DNA from: Desulfovibrio psychrotolerans
GTDB taxonomy: Bacteria; Desulfobacterota; Desulfovibrionia; Desulfovibrionales; Desulfovibrionaceae
NCBI RefSeq assembly: GCF_013340305.1
Contig: NZ_BLVP01000001.1
Location: 372,001-436,000 of the forward strand
Reading direction: 5' to 3'
DNA: 64,000 nucleotides
Shown here piece by piece: positions 16,561 through 26,100 of this stretch. A program made the position numbers and the translations under genes. How positions within the stretch are numbered: position 1 is the stretch's first letter; each line of letters starts with the position of its first letter. The notes under the pieces were generated by a model. The model saw nothing but the letters and a program-made list of their open reading frames with translations. It made no database searches and was not told the origin of the DNA.

Positions 16561-17271
16561 TTGCTGAACGCAAAGACAATCAAGGCCCTGTTCAAGGCCT
16601 TCCTCATCTTCTCGCTGCTTGCCGCAGCCATTTACGTCTTCAGAATCTCGCATCTGGACGATGTGCTGGACAAGCACTGGATGGATGCCCACATCCGCGA
16701 CAAGGGCCTTACCGGCTACATGCTCTTTCTTGCCATTGCGGCGGGCTTCACCTCGGTAGGCCTTCCCCGGCAGATCATAGGCTTTTTCGCGGGTTATGTG
16801 TACGGTGCCGCCATGGGCACGGTCATGGGCACGCTGGGCACCGCCCTTGGCTGCGCCCTTGTTTTCTACTATTCCCGGTTTTCAGGCCGCAACCTCATCC
16901 AGCGCCGCATGGGCAAACGCATTGCCAAGCTGGACGCCTTTCTGGAACGCGGCCCCTTCCAGATGACGGTAGTCATCCGCCTGCTTCCCGTAGGCAGCAA
17001 CATCCTCACCAACATGATTGCCGGAGTCACGTCCATTTCCGCCCTGTCGTTTCTCGGCGGTTCACTGGTCGGGTACGTGCCGCAGACCTTCATCTTCGCC
17101 CTTCTGGGCAGCGGCGTGCATGTGGACCCCCTCTGGCGCACAGCTCTCAGCGCGGTACTTCTGGTGCTCTCCAGCCTGCTGGGATACCGCCTCTACCGCC
17201 GCTTCAGGGTAGCGGACACGCTGGAAGACGAACCTTCGGCTGAACCGGAGAACAGCCCGTCTCCCCGATAG
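16561..17271 (+). CDS. TVP38/TMEM64 (VTT/DedA superfamily) membrane protein
   Basis: A 236-residue protein with about six hydrophobic segments. The conserved core is visible: GLPRQIIGFFAGYVYG, GTALGCALVFYYSRFSGR and the FQMTVVIRLLPVGSN segment, which is the re-entrant-loop signature of VTT-domain proteins. Members of this superfamily are implicated in flipping phospholipids or undecaprenyl phosphate across membranes, which would suit the glycosyltransferase upstream. The start is a TTG at 16561 preceded by AGAAGGAA; no in-frame ATG gives a full first helix. The gene follows the previous one by 216 bases, so co-transcription is possible but not certain. Confidence 0.82.
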   Translation: MLNAKTIKALFKAFLIFSLLAAAIYVFRISHLDDVLDKHWMDAHIRDKGLTGYMLFLAIAAGFTSVGLPRQIIGFFAGYVYGAAMGTVMGTLGTALGCALVFYYSRFSGRNLIQRRMGKRIAKLDAFLERGPFQMTVVIRLLPVGSNILTNMIAGVTSISALSFLGGSLVGYVPQTFIFALLGSGVHVDPLWRTALSAVLLVLSSLLGYRLYRRFRVADTLEDEPSAEPENSPSPR

Positions 17272-17455
17272 GATACCGGACTCACGCTGCGACAGACAAC
17301 ACCCTCCCGTCCCGACAGGAACAGCGCCTTCCTGTCCAAAGAAAACAACGTACTTCCGCCCCGACAGAACAACAACCTGCCGACCGGGTTGATACGGGAT
17401 ATGCCGTTCCTACCGGCACCAGCCGCCCCTGTCCCATCGCCATGCGGCGGCACAC

Positions 17456-18757
17456 TCAGCGCGGCAGGGCGCGTTTCAATTCCATCACCCGGCGGTAGGA
17501 ACGCTCCACCCGCGTACGCGGTATGCGGTTATCCTCCACCAGCCTGGCGAGAATACGCACCACCTTGGGCACAATATCCTCGTCATAGGCAAGGTTGTTG
17601 CCAAACAGCAAAATATCCGCCCCGGCGGCAACAGCCCGCTCCACCGCCTCTTCCAGCCCGTACTCATCGGCAATGGCCCGCATCTGCATGTCGTCGGTTA
17701 TGACCACCCCGTCGTACCCCATCCTTTCGCGGAGCAAACCCGTAATGGTGCTGCGCGAAAGCGTGGCAGGATACTCCGGGTCAAGCCGGGCGTTGAACAG
17801 ATGCCCAGTCATCACCGCCCGCTGCAACGGCGCACGCAACACCGTCTCAAACGGCACAAGCTCCCGCTGCGACCACGTACCGGTCACGTCCGTCACGCCC
17901 AGATGCGAATCGGCTCCCGCACTGCCGTGACCGGGAAAATGCTTCAGGCACGCGATCACGCCGTGCGCGTTCAGTCCCTCCGCAAAGGCACGCCCGTGCG
18001 CCGCCACCGTTACCGGATCAGCGGAAAAACTTCTGCCCAGCCTGCCTATGGCCGGACTGTCCGGGTTCACGTTCACATCCAGCACCGGGGCGTAGTTCCA
18101 GTTCACCCCCACATCGGCAAGCATTCTCCCCACAGCCTCACCGGCACGCCGCGTATCCTCCACCGTGCCGTTGCCAAGCTGCGCCGCAGAAGGCGAAGCG
18201 GCAAACCCATATTCCGGCTTCAGCCGGGCAACTCGCCCGCCCTCCTGATCAATGGCCACAAAAAGCGGCACACGGGCCGCCGCCTGCAGACTGCTCACAA
18301 GGCTGCGCACCTGCTCCGGGCTGGCGATATTGCGCCCCCGGCTTTTCAGGGCCACGTCATAATCAAACAGCAGCACCCCGCCAAGATGATACCGGCGCAC
18401 ATCGCGCATAATGGCGCTGTCTTCGCCTGCTTCAAGCCCACGGAACCCCACCAGCAGCATCTGCCCCAGCATCTCCTGCAAGGTCGGCTTCGCGTTGAAA
18501 GCCTGCGACGGCGAACCGGACGCGACGGAGGCAATGGAGGCACTGGAGGATACGGAGGAAACAGAGGAAACGGGTGCCCCCTCCGGCTTCGACAACGGCT
18601 GTGCCCATACGCACGCCGGGCCTGCCAGCACCGCCGCCACAGCCACCAGCACCGCAAGCACCGCCGCTACGGTCCGCCGTACACTGCACCACAACGCGGA
18701 CAATCCGCTGCCCGCGCTGAATAAAAACATATCCTGTTCCGCGCCCGTATCATTCAT
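17456..18757 (-). CDS. Exported family 3 glycoside hydrolase, beta-N-acetylhexosaminidase-like
   Basis: A 433-residue protein of the NagZ type, which removes N-acetylglucosamine from muropeptides. The GH3 signature KHFPGHGSAGADSHLG contains the catalytic-acid His and Asp loop, and VITDDMQM carries the nucleophile Asp. FVAIDQEGGRVARL matches the family. Unlike cytosolic NagZ it has an N-terminal hydrophobic segment (about 15-40) ending in an Ala-x-Ala-like cleavage region, so it is probably periplasmic or membrane-anchored. A Ser/Val/Ala repeat linker precedes the catalytic domain. The ATG at 18757 is preferred over a TTG two codons earlier; it overlaps the stop of the upstream gene (ATGAATGA), with GAGG 9 bases before it. 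Confidence 0.85.
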   Translation of the reverse strand: MNDTGAEQDMFLFSAGSGLSALWCSVRRTVAAVLAVLVAVAAVLAGPACVWAQPLSKPEGAPVSSVSSVSSSASIASVASGSPSQAFNAKPTLQEMLGQMLLVGFRGLEAGEDSAIMRDVRRYHLGGVLLFDYDVALKSRGRNIASPEQVRSLVSSLQAAARVPLFVAIDQEGGRVARLKPEYGFAASPSAAQLGNGTVEDTRRAGEAVGRMLADVGVNWNYAPVLDVNVNPDSPAIGRLGRSFSADPVTVAAHGRAFAEGLNAHGVIACLKHFPGHGSAGADSHLGVTDVTGTWSQRELVPFETVLRAPLQRAVMTGHLFNARLDPEYPATLSRSTITGLLRERMGYDGVVITDDMQMRAIADEYGLEEAVERAVAAGADILLFGNNLAYDEDIVPKVVRILARLVEDNRIPRTRVERSYRRVMELKRALPR

Positions 18758-20414
18758 GAACAAATGCCTCTGTCACACCCGGTCGTATCTGACATTTCAC
18801 GCGGATATTCCTTCCCACAGTGCCGTAGTCGCCCACCATATTGAAGCTGTTGGCCTCCAGAATATCCACGGCATCCGCCTTCAGGGTCACCCCCTGTTCG
18901 CCCAGATGCTCCAGCAGCATCGTCACGGCATCCTGCTGCGCATCCTTGAGCACATACTGGCGGGTCACGGTATCCCGCAGCCCCAGCGTGGGGATAAACC
19001 GTACCCCCTTCTCCGTGTCCGCAAACAATTCCAGTTCAAAGGTGGTCCGCGTCAATGCCGCGCCTATGGCATTGGCAATGGCGTGCTGCGGCGGCACGTC
19101 CACCCTGCGGTGCATGGCTTTTGCGAGCAGCCCCTGAAACGCCTTCGCGGGTCCGCCCATCACATACACATGGGCCGGGGCAAGCGTGCCGCCTTCAATA
19201 AGCTCCATAATGGTGTACACGGGGCGCGAATTCACCTCATCCAGCAACTCATCCACCGCGCGCGAAATGCTGGAAACAGCCGTCTGAATGGCCTCATCCG
19301 CCAGCGTATCCGGAAACATATCCCACAGGGCCGCAAGGCGGCGTATGCCCTCCTTGCTGGCCTGCACATCCCCAAATTCCGCAAGCCCCTTGTATATCAG
19401 CGCATCAATGAGTGTGGGCTGCGCACCCCCGCAGGCCATGCACGGCCCCAGCCGCTCAGGCCCCACCCGCACCGCACCGGCCTGTACGTGCAGACGGGAA
19501 TCTCCGCCCACGCCTATAGACCGGGTACGCAAAGCCCGCACCAACGTGGGATAGCTGCCCACCTCAATGCCGTCATTCTCTATCACCGGCGAACCGGAGG
19601 CAAAAATGGCAATATCCGTGGTGGTGCCCCCTATATCCAGAATAATGGAATCCTGCCGTATGTCGCACAGGGCGATAATTCCCATAACGCTGGCTGCCGG
19701 GCCGGAGAGAATCGATTCCACAGGGTGCTCGCGAGAGATGGCAAGAGGCATGGTGCCGCCGTCCGCCTTCAGGATATGCACCGGCGCATACACGCCGTAC
19801 TCGCGCACGCACTGTTCCACCGCGTCCGCAAATCGGTTGTACACGCGCCATACGGCGGAATTGTAGTAGGCAGTGGCGATGCGCCGGGGAAAATTGAGCT
19901 GGCCGGAAAGCCGATGCCCCTGCGAGACAAAATCCGCGCAGGCCATCAACTCCTCCGCCAGCAGCGTCTCATGGGCCGGATTGCGTGTGGAAAACTTCCC
20001 CACCACGGCGTAAACCTTCAGTCCGGTATCGCAGCAGTCGCGCACCAGCGCGCCTATCTCCTCCGGGTCCGGGGGAGCAATCTCCTTGCCGCGATGGTCC
20101 ACCGAGCCGCTCACCGTGTAGTAGAAGCGCCCCACCTGATAATCATCGGGATTCACCCCCGGTCCGGCAGAGACAAGCACCCCCACATCCTCGGTCTTGC
20201 CTTCCACAATGGCATTGGTAGACAGCGTGGTGGAAAGATTGAGCCGGCTCACTTCCTTGGGGTCCACCCCGGCAAGCACGGCCTCCAGCGCCCCGCGTAC
20301 AGAGAGCAGCAGATTGTGATGGTCTGTGGAAACCTTGGCAGAAGCGACCACCCTGCCCTTTTCAATGACAACCGCATCCGTGTGGGTTCCGCCCACGTCA
20401 ATGCCTATACGCAC
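18750..20414 (-). CDS. Hydantoinase/oxoprolinase family protein, HyuA-like
   Basis: A 554-residue ATP-dependent ASKHA-fold enzyme. It starts with MRIGIDVGGTHTDAVV (phosphate 1), has LSTTLSTNAIVEG and a second phosphate loop LDIGGTTTDIAIF, and ends with an adenosine motif around VYVMGGPAKAF. Family members cleave cyclic amides (hydantoins, 5-oxoproline) or carboxylate small ketones. There is no HyuB partner here, and the protein is shorter than fused oxoprolinases, so the substrate is unknown. It lies between pdxA (110 bases upstream) and the NagZ-like gene (overlapping), so the three are probably co-transcribed. Confidence 0.85.
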   Translation of the reverse strand: MRIGIDVGGTHTDAVVIEKGRVVASAKVSTDHHNLLLSVRGALEAVLAGVDPKEVSRLNLSTTLSTNAIVEGKTEDVGVLVSAGPGVNPDDYQVGRFYYTVSGSVDHRGKEIAPPDPEEIGALVRDCCDTGLKVYAVVGKFSTRNPAHETLLAEELMACADFVSQGHRLSGQLNFPRRIATAYYNSAVWRVYNRFADAVEQCVREYGVYAPVHILKADGGTMPLAISREHPVESILSGPAASVMGIIALCDIRQDSIILDIGGTTTDIAIFASGSPVIENDGIEVGSYPTLVRALRTRSIGVGGDSRLHVQAGAVRVGPERLGPCMACGGAQPTLIDALIYKGLAEFGDVQASKEGIRRLAALWDMFPDTLADEAIQTAVSSISRAVDELLDEVNSRPVYTIMELIEGGTLAPAHVYVMGGPAKAFQGLLAKAMHRRVDVPPQHAIANAIGAALTRTTFELELFADTEKGVRFIPTLGLRDTVTRQYVLKDAQQDAVTMLLEHLGEQGVTLKADAVDILEANSFNMVGDYGTVGRNIRVKCQIRPGVTEAFVHE

Positions 20415-20524
20415 GCCCTACCTCCCTGCGGCTGTCCGCCAAACGGCGCGTCCGGCCATTCCTGTCCCGTTTCCGCCTCTGCCGCAGCAACACCGTACGG
20501 CTTGTACGGCTTACCCGGCTTCCC

Positions 20525-21523
20525 TCATCCCAGCCATCCGGTCATCATGGCGGCGAGCTTCAGGGCTTCCTCAAAGCTGCCCGTTTCGGCAACATCCCTG
20601 CCCGTAATGTCAAACCCCGTGCCGTGGTCCACAGAGGTGCGCACAAAGGGCAGCCCCAGCGTCACGTTCACGGCACGCGAAAAATGCATAAGCTTCAGCG
20701 GTCCGAGTCCCTGATCATGATACATGGCCAGCACGGCGGCAAACTCGCCCTTAGCGGCACGGAAAAACACCGTATCCGCAGGCAGCGGCCCCTCAACGGC
20801 CAGACCCCGCTTGCGGGCATCCTCCACGGCAGGCCCGATAATTTCCACCTCTTCCCGGCCTATACGGCCCGATTCGCCCGCATGAGGATTCAGACCGCAC
20901 ACGGCCACCGGCCCTCCCAGCCCCAGCCGCCGCACAAACCCCACAGTCAGGGCTATGCACAGCTTTACCCTCTCCCGCGTTATCAGGTCCGGCACCTCCC
21001 GCAGGGGCGGATGCGCCGTTACCAGACTCACGCGCAGCTTGGGTCCGCACAGGTGCATGCACACCTCGTCGTCGCGCAGTCCGGCAAAACGCGCCAGAAA
21101 CTCCGTGTGACCGGGAAAATCAAACCCCGCCTCCTGCAACATGGCCTTGTGCAGCGGCAGCGTCACCACTCCCTCGGCCACACCGTCCCGGATAAGCCTG
21201 CACGCGGCCTCCAGTGAAACACCGGCCCCTCTCCCGCCATGCGGCGTCGCCGTGCCCATATGCAGGGGCAGTCCTTCCAGCGCGGGCGGCTCATACAGAA
21301 AAACGCCGGGTTCATCCCCCGTAACTCTGGCAGGATCAGCAATGCGGGTCCAGAATATGCCCGTGCCCAGCCGCTCCGCATGCATGCGGAGCGCGGCCTC
21401 GGGACCAACCAAAATAAGCGGCACAAGAGGGAGCGATCCGCTTCCGCCCATACCGAGCAGACGGCAGGCCAGTTCCGGCCCAAGGCCGTTGGGATCACCC
21501 AGGGTAACAAGCAGGGGACGCAT
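20525..21523 (-). CDS. pdxA: 4-hydroxythreonine-4-phosphate dehydrogenase
   Basis: A 332-residue NAD-dependent enzyme of pyridoxal-5'-phosphate synthesis (DXP-dependent route). Family marks are LVTLGDPNGLGPELACRLL at the start, LPLHKAMLQEAGFDFPGHTE with metal-binding His, MYHDQGLGPLKLM and HGTGFDITGRDVAETGSF at the end. The ATG at 21523 gives the usual family length; the ribosome-binding site is weak (GGTGAT), and longer in-frame starts would add a non-homologous tail. Some PdxA2-type homologues act in catabolism of hydroxy acids rather than in B6 synthesis, and the HyuA-like neighbour leaves that possibility open. Confidence 0.92.
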   Translation of the reverse strand: MRPLLVTLGDPNGLGPELACRLLGMGGSGSLPLVPLILVGPEAALRMHAERLGTGIFWTRIADPARVTGDEPGVFLYEPPALEGLPLHMGTATPHGGRGAGVSLEAACRLIRDGVAEGVVTLPLHKAMLQEAGFDFPGHTEFLARFAGLRDDEVCMHLCGPKLRVSLVTAHPPLREVPDLITRERVKLCIALTVGFVRRLGLGGPVAVCGLNPHAGESGRIGREEVEIIGPAVEDARKRGLAVEGPLPADTVFFRAAKGEFAAVLAMYHDQGLGPLKLMHFSRAVNVTLGLPFVRTSVDHGTGFDITGRDVAETGSFEEALKLAAMMTGWLG

Positions 21524-21783
21524 GGTCACGGCATCACCATTGGTAAGGCTGAAGATGAACGCACAAAAAAGCCACCTCACAACCGCATAAACGCCTGCCA
21601 ATCCGGCCTTTGCCGCCGTCAGACGCATCGGGCAAACCTATGCAGTTTTCCACTGCCTGTAAAGCGGCAGCGCGCCCCGCCCCGCCGTTCAAAATCCCTT
21701 CCTCCGTGCGGTCGGGCTAGCCTTGTGCCGCGCGATGTGCTAATCTTGTCTGCATGTTGAAACCCCATCCCCAGGAGCTGTCC

Positions 21784-23127
21784 ATGGCCAAACGCAAGGT
21801 GAACACCGCAGATATATCCATAGATACCGCCATCCCCACGCTGGGCACCCCCAAAATCCCGTCCCCCATTTCCCACTGCCGGTTCGAGGATGACGTCAAT
21901 GGCGTGAACATGTTTCTGGATAAGGAATTTCTGGAAGAACTGGGCGATGCCCCGCCCATTCCCATCCGTTTCGAAAGCGCAGGCCCCCGCCGCCACCTCT
22001 TTTTCGACACCTCCAAGACCAAATGCGCCATCGTCACCTGCGGCGGGCTGTGCCCCGGCATAAACGATGTCATCCGCGCCATCGTCATGGAAGCCTTCCA
22101 CAACTACCGCGTGGCGGGCGTCATGGGCATCCGGTACGGGCTTGAAGGGTTCATCCCCCAATACGGGCACGAGATCGTGAACCTCACACCGGATTCGGTG
22201 TCAGACATCCACCAGTTCGGCGGCACCGTGCTCGGCTCCTCCCGCGGCCCCCAGAACCCGGAAGACATTGTGGACGCGCTGGAACGCATGAACGTGAACT
22301 GCCTGTTCATGATCGGCGGCGACGGCACCATGAAGGCCGTCCAGTCCATCGTCACAGAGATAACCAAGCGCAACCTCAAGATCGCCGTCATCGGCATCCC
22401 CAAGACCATTGATAACGATATCAGCTTCGTCCCGCAGTCTTTCGGCTTCGAAACTGCCGTGGACAAAGCCACGGAGGCCATACGGTGCGCCCATACCGAG
22501 GCGCAGGGAGCCATGAACGGCATCGGTCTGGTCAAACTCATGGGCCGCGAATCGGGCTTCATCGCCGCGCACTCCACCTTCTCCATCAAAGAGGTGAACT
22601 TCGTGCTCATCCCCGAAACGCCCTTCGAACTGGACGGCCCGGGCGGCCTGCTGGAAGCCCTGGCGGAACGGCTCAAACACCGCAAGCACGCCGTCATCGT
22701 CGTGGCAGAAGGCGCGGGCCAGCACCTCATGTCCACCAGCAAGGAAACAGATGCCTCCGGCAACCCCGTGCTGGGCGACTTCACCTCCCTGCTACGCGAG
22801 CGGATCAAACAGCATATGGACTCCATAGGCATGGCTTACTCCCTCAAATACATAGACCCCAGCTACATCATCCGCTCCGTGCCCGCCAACGCCAACGACC
22901 GCATCTACTGCGGCTTCCTCGGTCAAAGCGCGGTGCATGCGGCCATGGCGGGCAAAACCTCCATGGTGGTGGGCAAAATCATGGACCGCTACGTGCACCT
23001 GCCGCTGCATCTGGTCACCCGCAAACGGCATAAGGTAAACATCCACTCCGTCTACTGGCGCGCCGTGGTCGAATCCACGGGCCAGTCCGCCCTCAAGGGC
23101 ATGGTGCCCGCCAGCTACTGCGACTGA
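21784..23127 (+). CDS. 6-phosphofructokinase, ATP-type of the plant/trypanosome-like clade
   Basis: A 447-residue PFK-A superfamily enzyme that phosphorylates fructose 6-phosphate. Motifs: TCGGLCPGINDVIRAIV, FMIGGDGTMKAV, PKTIDNDISFVPQSFGF and KLMGRESGFIAAHST. GGDGT rather than GGDDS suggests ATP as donor. The Lys in PKTIDND is otherwise typical of pyrophosphate enzymes, a combination known from plant and kinetoplastid ATP-PFKs. The ATG at 21784 follows AGGAG by 6 bases; an earlier in-frame ATG at 21754 lacks that. An N-terminal extension of about 80 residues precedes the catalytic core, also as in that clade. It is divergent from pdxA and followed by the addA-like gene after 62 bases. Confidence 0.9.
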   Translation: MAKRKVNTADISIDTAIPTLGTPKIPSPISHCRFEDDVNGVNMFLDKEFLEELGDAPPIPIRFESAGPRRHLFFDTSKTKCAIVTCGGLCPGINDVIRAIVMEAFHNYRVAGVMGIRYGLEGFIPQYGHEIVNLTPDSVSDIHQFGGTVLGSSRGPQNPEDIVDALERMNVNCLFMIGGDGTMKAVQSIVTEITKRNLKIAVIGIPKTIDNDISFVPQSFGFETAVDKATEAIRCAHTEAQGAMNGIGLVKLMGRESGFIAAHSTFSIKEVNFVLIPETPFELDGPGGLLEALAERLKHRKHAVIVVAEGAGQHLMSTSKETDASGNPVLGDFTSLLRERIKQHMDSIGMAYSLKYIDPSYIIRSVPANANDRIYCGFLGQSAVHAAMAGKTSMVVGKIMDRYVHLPLHLVTRKRHKVNIHSVYWRAVVESTGQSALKGMVPASYCD

Positions 23128-23189
23128 AACGGAGCACAAGTTCCCGTCTCAGCCAGAGCCAGAGCCAGATAAGGAAAACGCACAACACC

Positions 23190-26100
23190 ATGTCCGCCAC
23201 GCTGCAACAGATACAAGCCTCTGCCGGGTCAGGAAAAACATACACCCTGACCCGGCAGTTTCTTACGCTGCTCAAAAACGCCGCAGAAGAATCCCGCAGC
23301 CCCGCCTGCACCCTATCCCGCGCCCCCGGCGACCCTCACTGCTGGCCGGAAATCCTCGCCGTCACCTTCACCAACAAGGCCGCCACAGAAATGCGCGAAC
23401 GCATCGTGCGGTCGCTCAAGGAACGTGCGCTGGATACAGAACCCCACAACGCCGCATCGGACTGGAGCAGCGAATCCGCACAACGCTGGGTGCATATCCT
23501 GCTACGCCGCCTTTCCTCACTGAACGTACGCACCATAGACAGCCTGCTGAACATGCTGGTGCGTCTCTCGGCACTGGAACTGGGACTCCCCCCGGACTTT
23601 GAACCCGTTTTCGACAGGCGCGACCTGTACGACCCGCTCTATGACCGCCTGCTGGAAGCCGCCAGCGCGGGCGGACCGGAACACGGCCTCATTGCGGAAG
23701 CATGCCGCACCCTGCTCCTGCATACGGAAAAGGAAGGCTTCGTCCCCGGCGAGAGCATCCGCGACAGACTCTACGAGCTTACAGAAACACGTCTTGCAGA
23801 CACTGCCAGTCAGCAGGAAGACGCCCCCCCCTTCATGGATGCGGAAACCCTGCGCGGCTGGCTGGTCAACCTCCATACGGACTACACCGCCGCTGCCACC
23901 GCCGTTACCCGCCTCATGCGGGACGAAGGGCTGGAGCCACAGGCAAATTTCAGCAAATTCCTGTCCGCGTGCGCCGAATCCGGCCCGTTCCGCAAGCCAA
24001 AATCCTCCGCCTATGCCGCCAAGAACCATGTGGACGAATGCCTGCTCAAAGCCTCGCGTGACAAGGCATCCCCGGATCTGCAAAAGGCCTACGCCGATCT
24101 GGTACAATGCCATGCCGATCTGGAAGGTCCGGGACAGTTGCTGCGCAAGGCTCTGGAAATAACCCCCTTCGCGCAACTGGCGGAATCACTGGCCCTGCTG
24201 GTGGAAGAAGCGCAGCGCGAGCAGGGCAAAGTACCCGCCTCCCTCTGGCCGCGCTACGCGGAACGCATTCTCACCGGCGGCGCAGGTGCCTCAGAGGCCT
24301 TCTGCCGCATGGGCACCCGCCTCACCCACCTGCTCATAGACGAATTTCAGGACACCTCCGTCCCTCAGTGGAACGCCATCCGCCCTCTGGCGCAGGAATG
24401 CCTTTCCAAGGCAGGCTCCCTCGTCTACGTGGGCGATGTGAAACAGGCCATCTACGGCTGGCGCGGCGGCGATTCCGCCCTGTTCGAATCTGTCCTTCAG
24501 GACCCGGAAATCCGCGCCGTGGTCCCGGCGCCCAAGCGCGTCAACCTGCCCAATAACTGGCGTAGCTGCAAAGAAATCGTGCAGTTCAACAATGCCGTGT
24601 TCAGCCGCCTGGCTGAACCGGACACCGCGCTCGCCTTTGCGGAACAGGTCCTCTCCGGCGCATCGGACCGTGTCATACGGCTGGCCGCAGACGACATCCT
24701 GCACAGTTTCGACCACTGCGTCCAAAGCGTCCCGGAGCACAAAGCCGAAAGCGGCGGGCTGGTCCGCCTGTACGATGTTTCCGGCGAAAAAACGGAAAAC
24801 CTGCACGAACAGATGCAGCAGCACATGATACGCCTGTTCACAGAAGACCTCCTTCTCCGCAGGCGTCCCGGCGACATAGCCGTGCTGGTACGCAAGAATT
24901 CGGAAGCCGCCCTCGTCACCGAATGGCTGGTCACCCAGAACATTCCGGTCATCACGGAAAACAGCCTCTCTCTCGCTGCCCACCCGGTTATCCGGCAGAT
25001 TGTGTCCCTGCTGCATTTTCTGGACTACCCCCTCAATGACCTCGCCTTCTGGGAATGCCTGAGCGGGGGCCCCCTGCTGTCCGGCGGCCCGCGCGCCGAC
25101 ATTTCCGGGCATTATCCCGGCCAATATTCTGGTCAATCCTCAGGCCCCGTCCCGCCTCCGTATCTGGCAGGCGCTCCCTGCCTGCCTGCCCATCGGCTGG
25201 ACGACTGGCTGGCAGCCCCGCGAAAGGGCAGCCTCTTCGCCGCCTTCCGTGAGGCGCACCCCACCCAATGGCGGGCGTGGTTTGCTCCGTTCTACTCGCA
25301 GGCAGGCCTTATGAGCGCTTACGATACCGTGCGCGAGGCATTCGGACGTTTCCGGGTGCTGGAACGCTTCCCGCAGGACGCCATTTTCCTGCGCCGTTTT
25401 CTGGAGGTAGTCTTCGCCGCAGATGAGCGTGGTCTGCGCTCCCTTTCCGATTTCCTCGAATACTGGACAGAAAGCGGCGGGGAAGAAAAAGTGCCCATGC
25501 CGGAAAACGTAAACGCCGTCCGGGTCATGACCATGCACAAGTCCAAGGGGCTGGAATTCCCGGTGGTGGTCGTCCCCTTCCACCATCACATCCTCACCCG
25601 GAGCACCACCCCGGAAACGGTAACGGTTCAGGGCCGCACCCTGCTGGTTCCCCGCTGCAAGGAGCTGGGAGACGCCTATTACCTCGCCGTTGCCGCAGAA
25701 GCACGGGAACAGCTCAACCTGCTGTATGTGGCGTGGACACGCCCGGTGGAGGAACTGCACGCCTTCATCACCTCCACCCCCTTTCACGAACCGCGCTCCC
25801 CCATGCTCTGCGCCCTGCGCCTGCTGCTGGATACCTTCGGCATGGGCAATACCCGTGATGAACGGGAAAAAGAGGTCTCTTTCGGCACTCCGCCGCAGGC
25901 AACGTTTGCCCCCGCCCCTTCCGGCCTCCCGCAAGAACCGCATCCATCAGACGCAGCCAGCCATGTGCCGACCGATCATATACCGGACTGTCACATCCCT
26001 GCCGGACAGGCTGCGCTGCCCGAACAGTATGAAGAAGGCAGCCCGGACTGGAAGCCCATGCAGTGGCTGCCGCGCCTGAAAATTTTCCGCAACCCGCTGG

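Noticed and set aside
25140-25943. 267-codon minus-strand frame opposite addA
   Set aside because: Shadow frame in a GC-rich coding region without any ribosome-binding site or motif.
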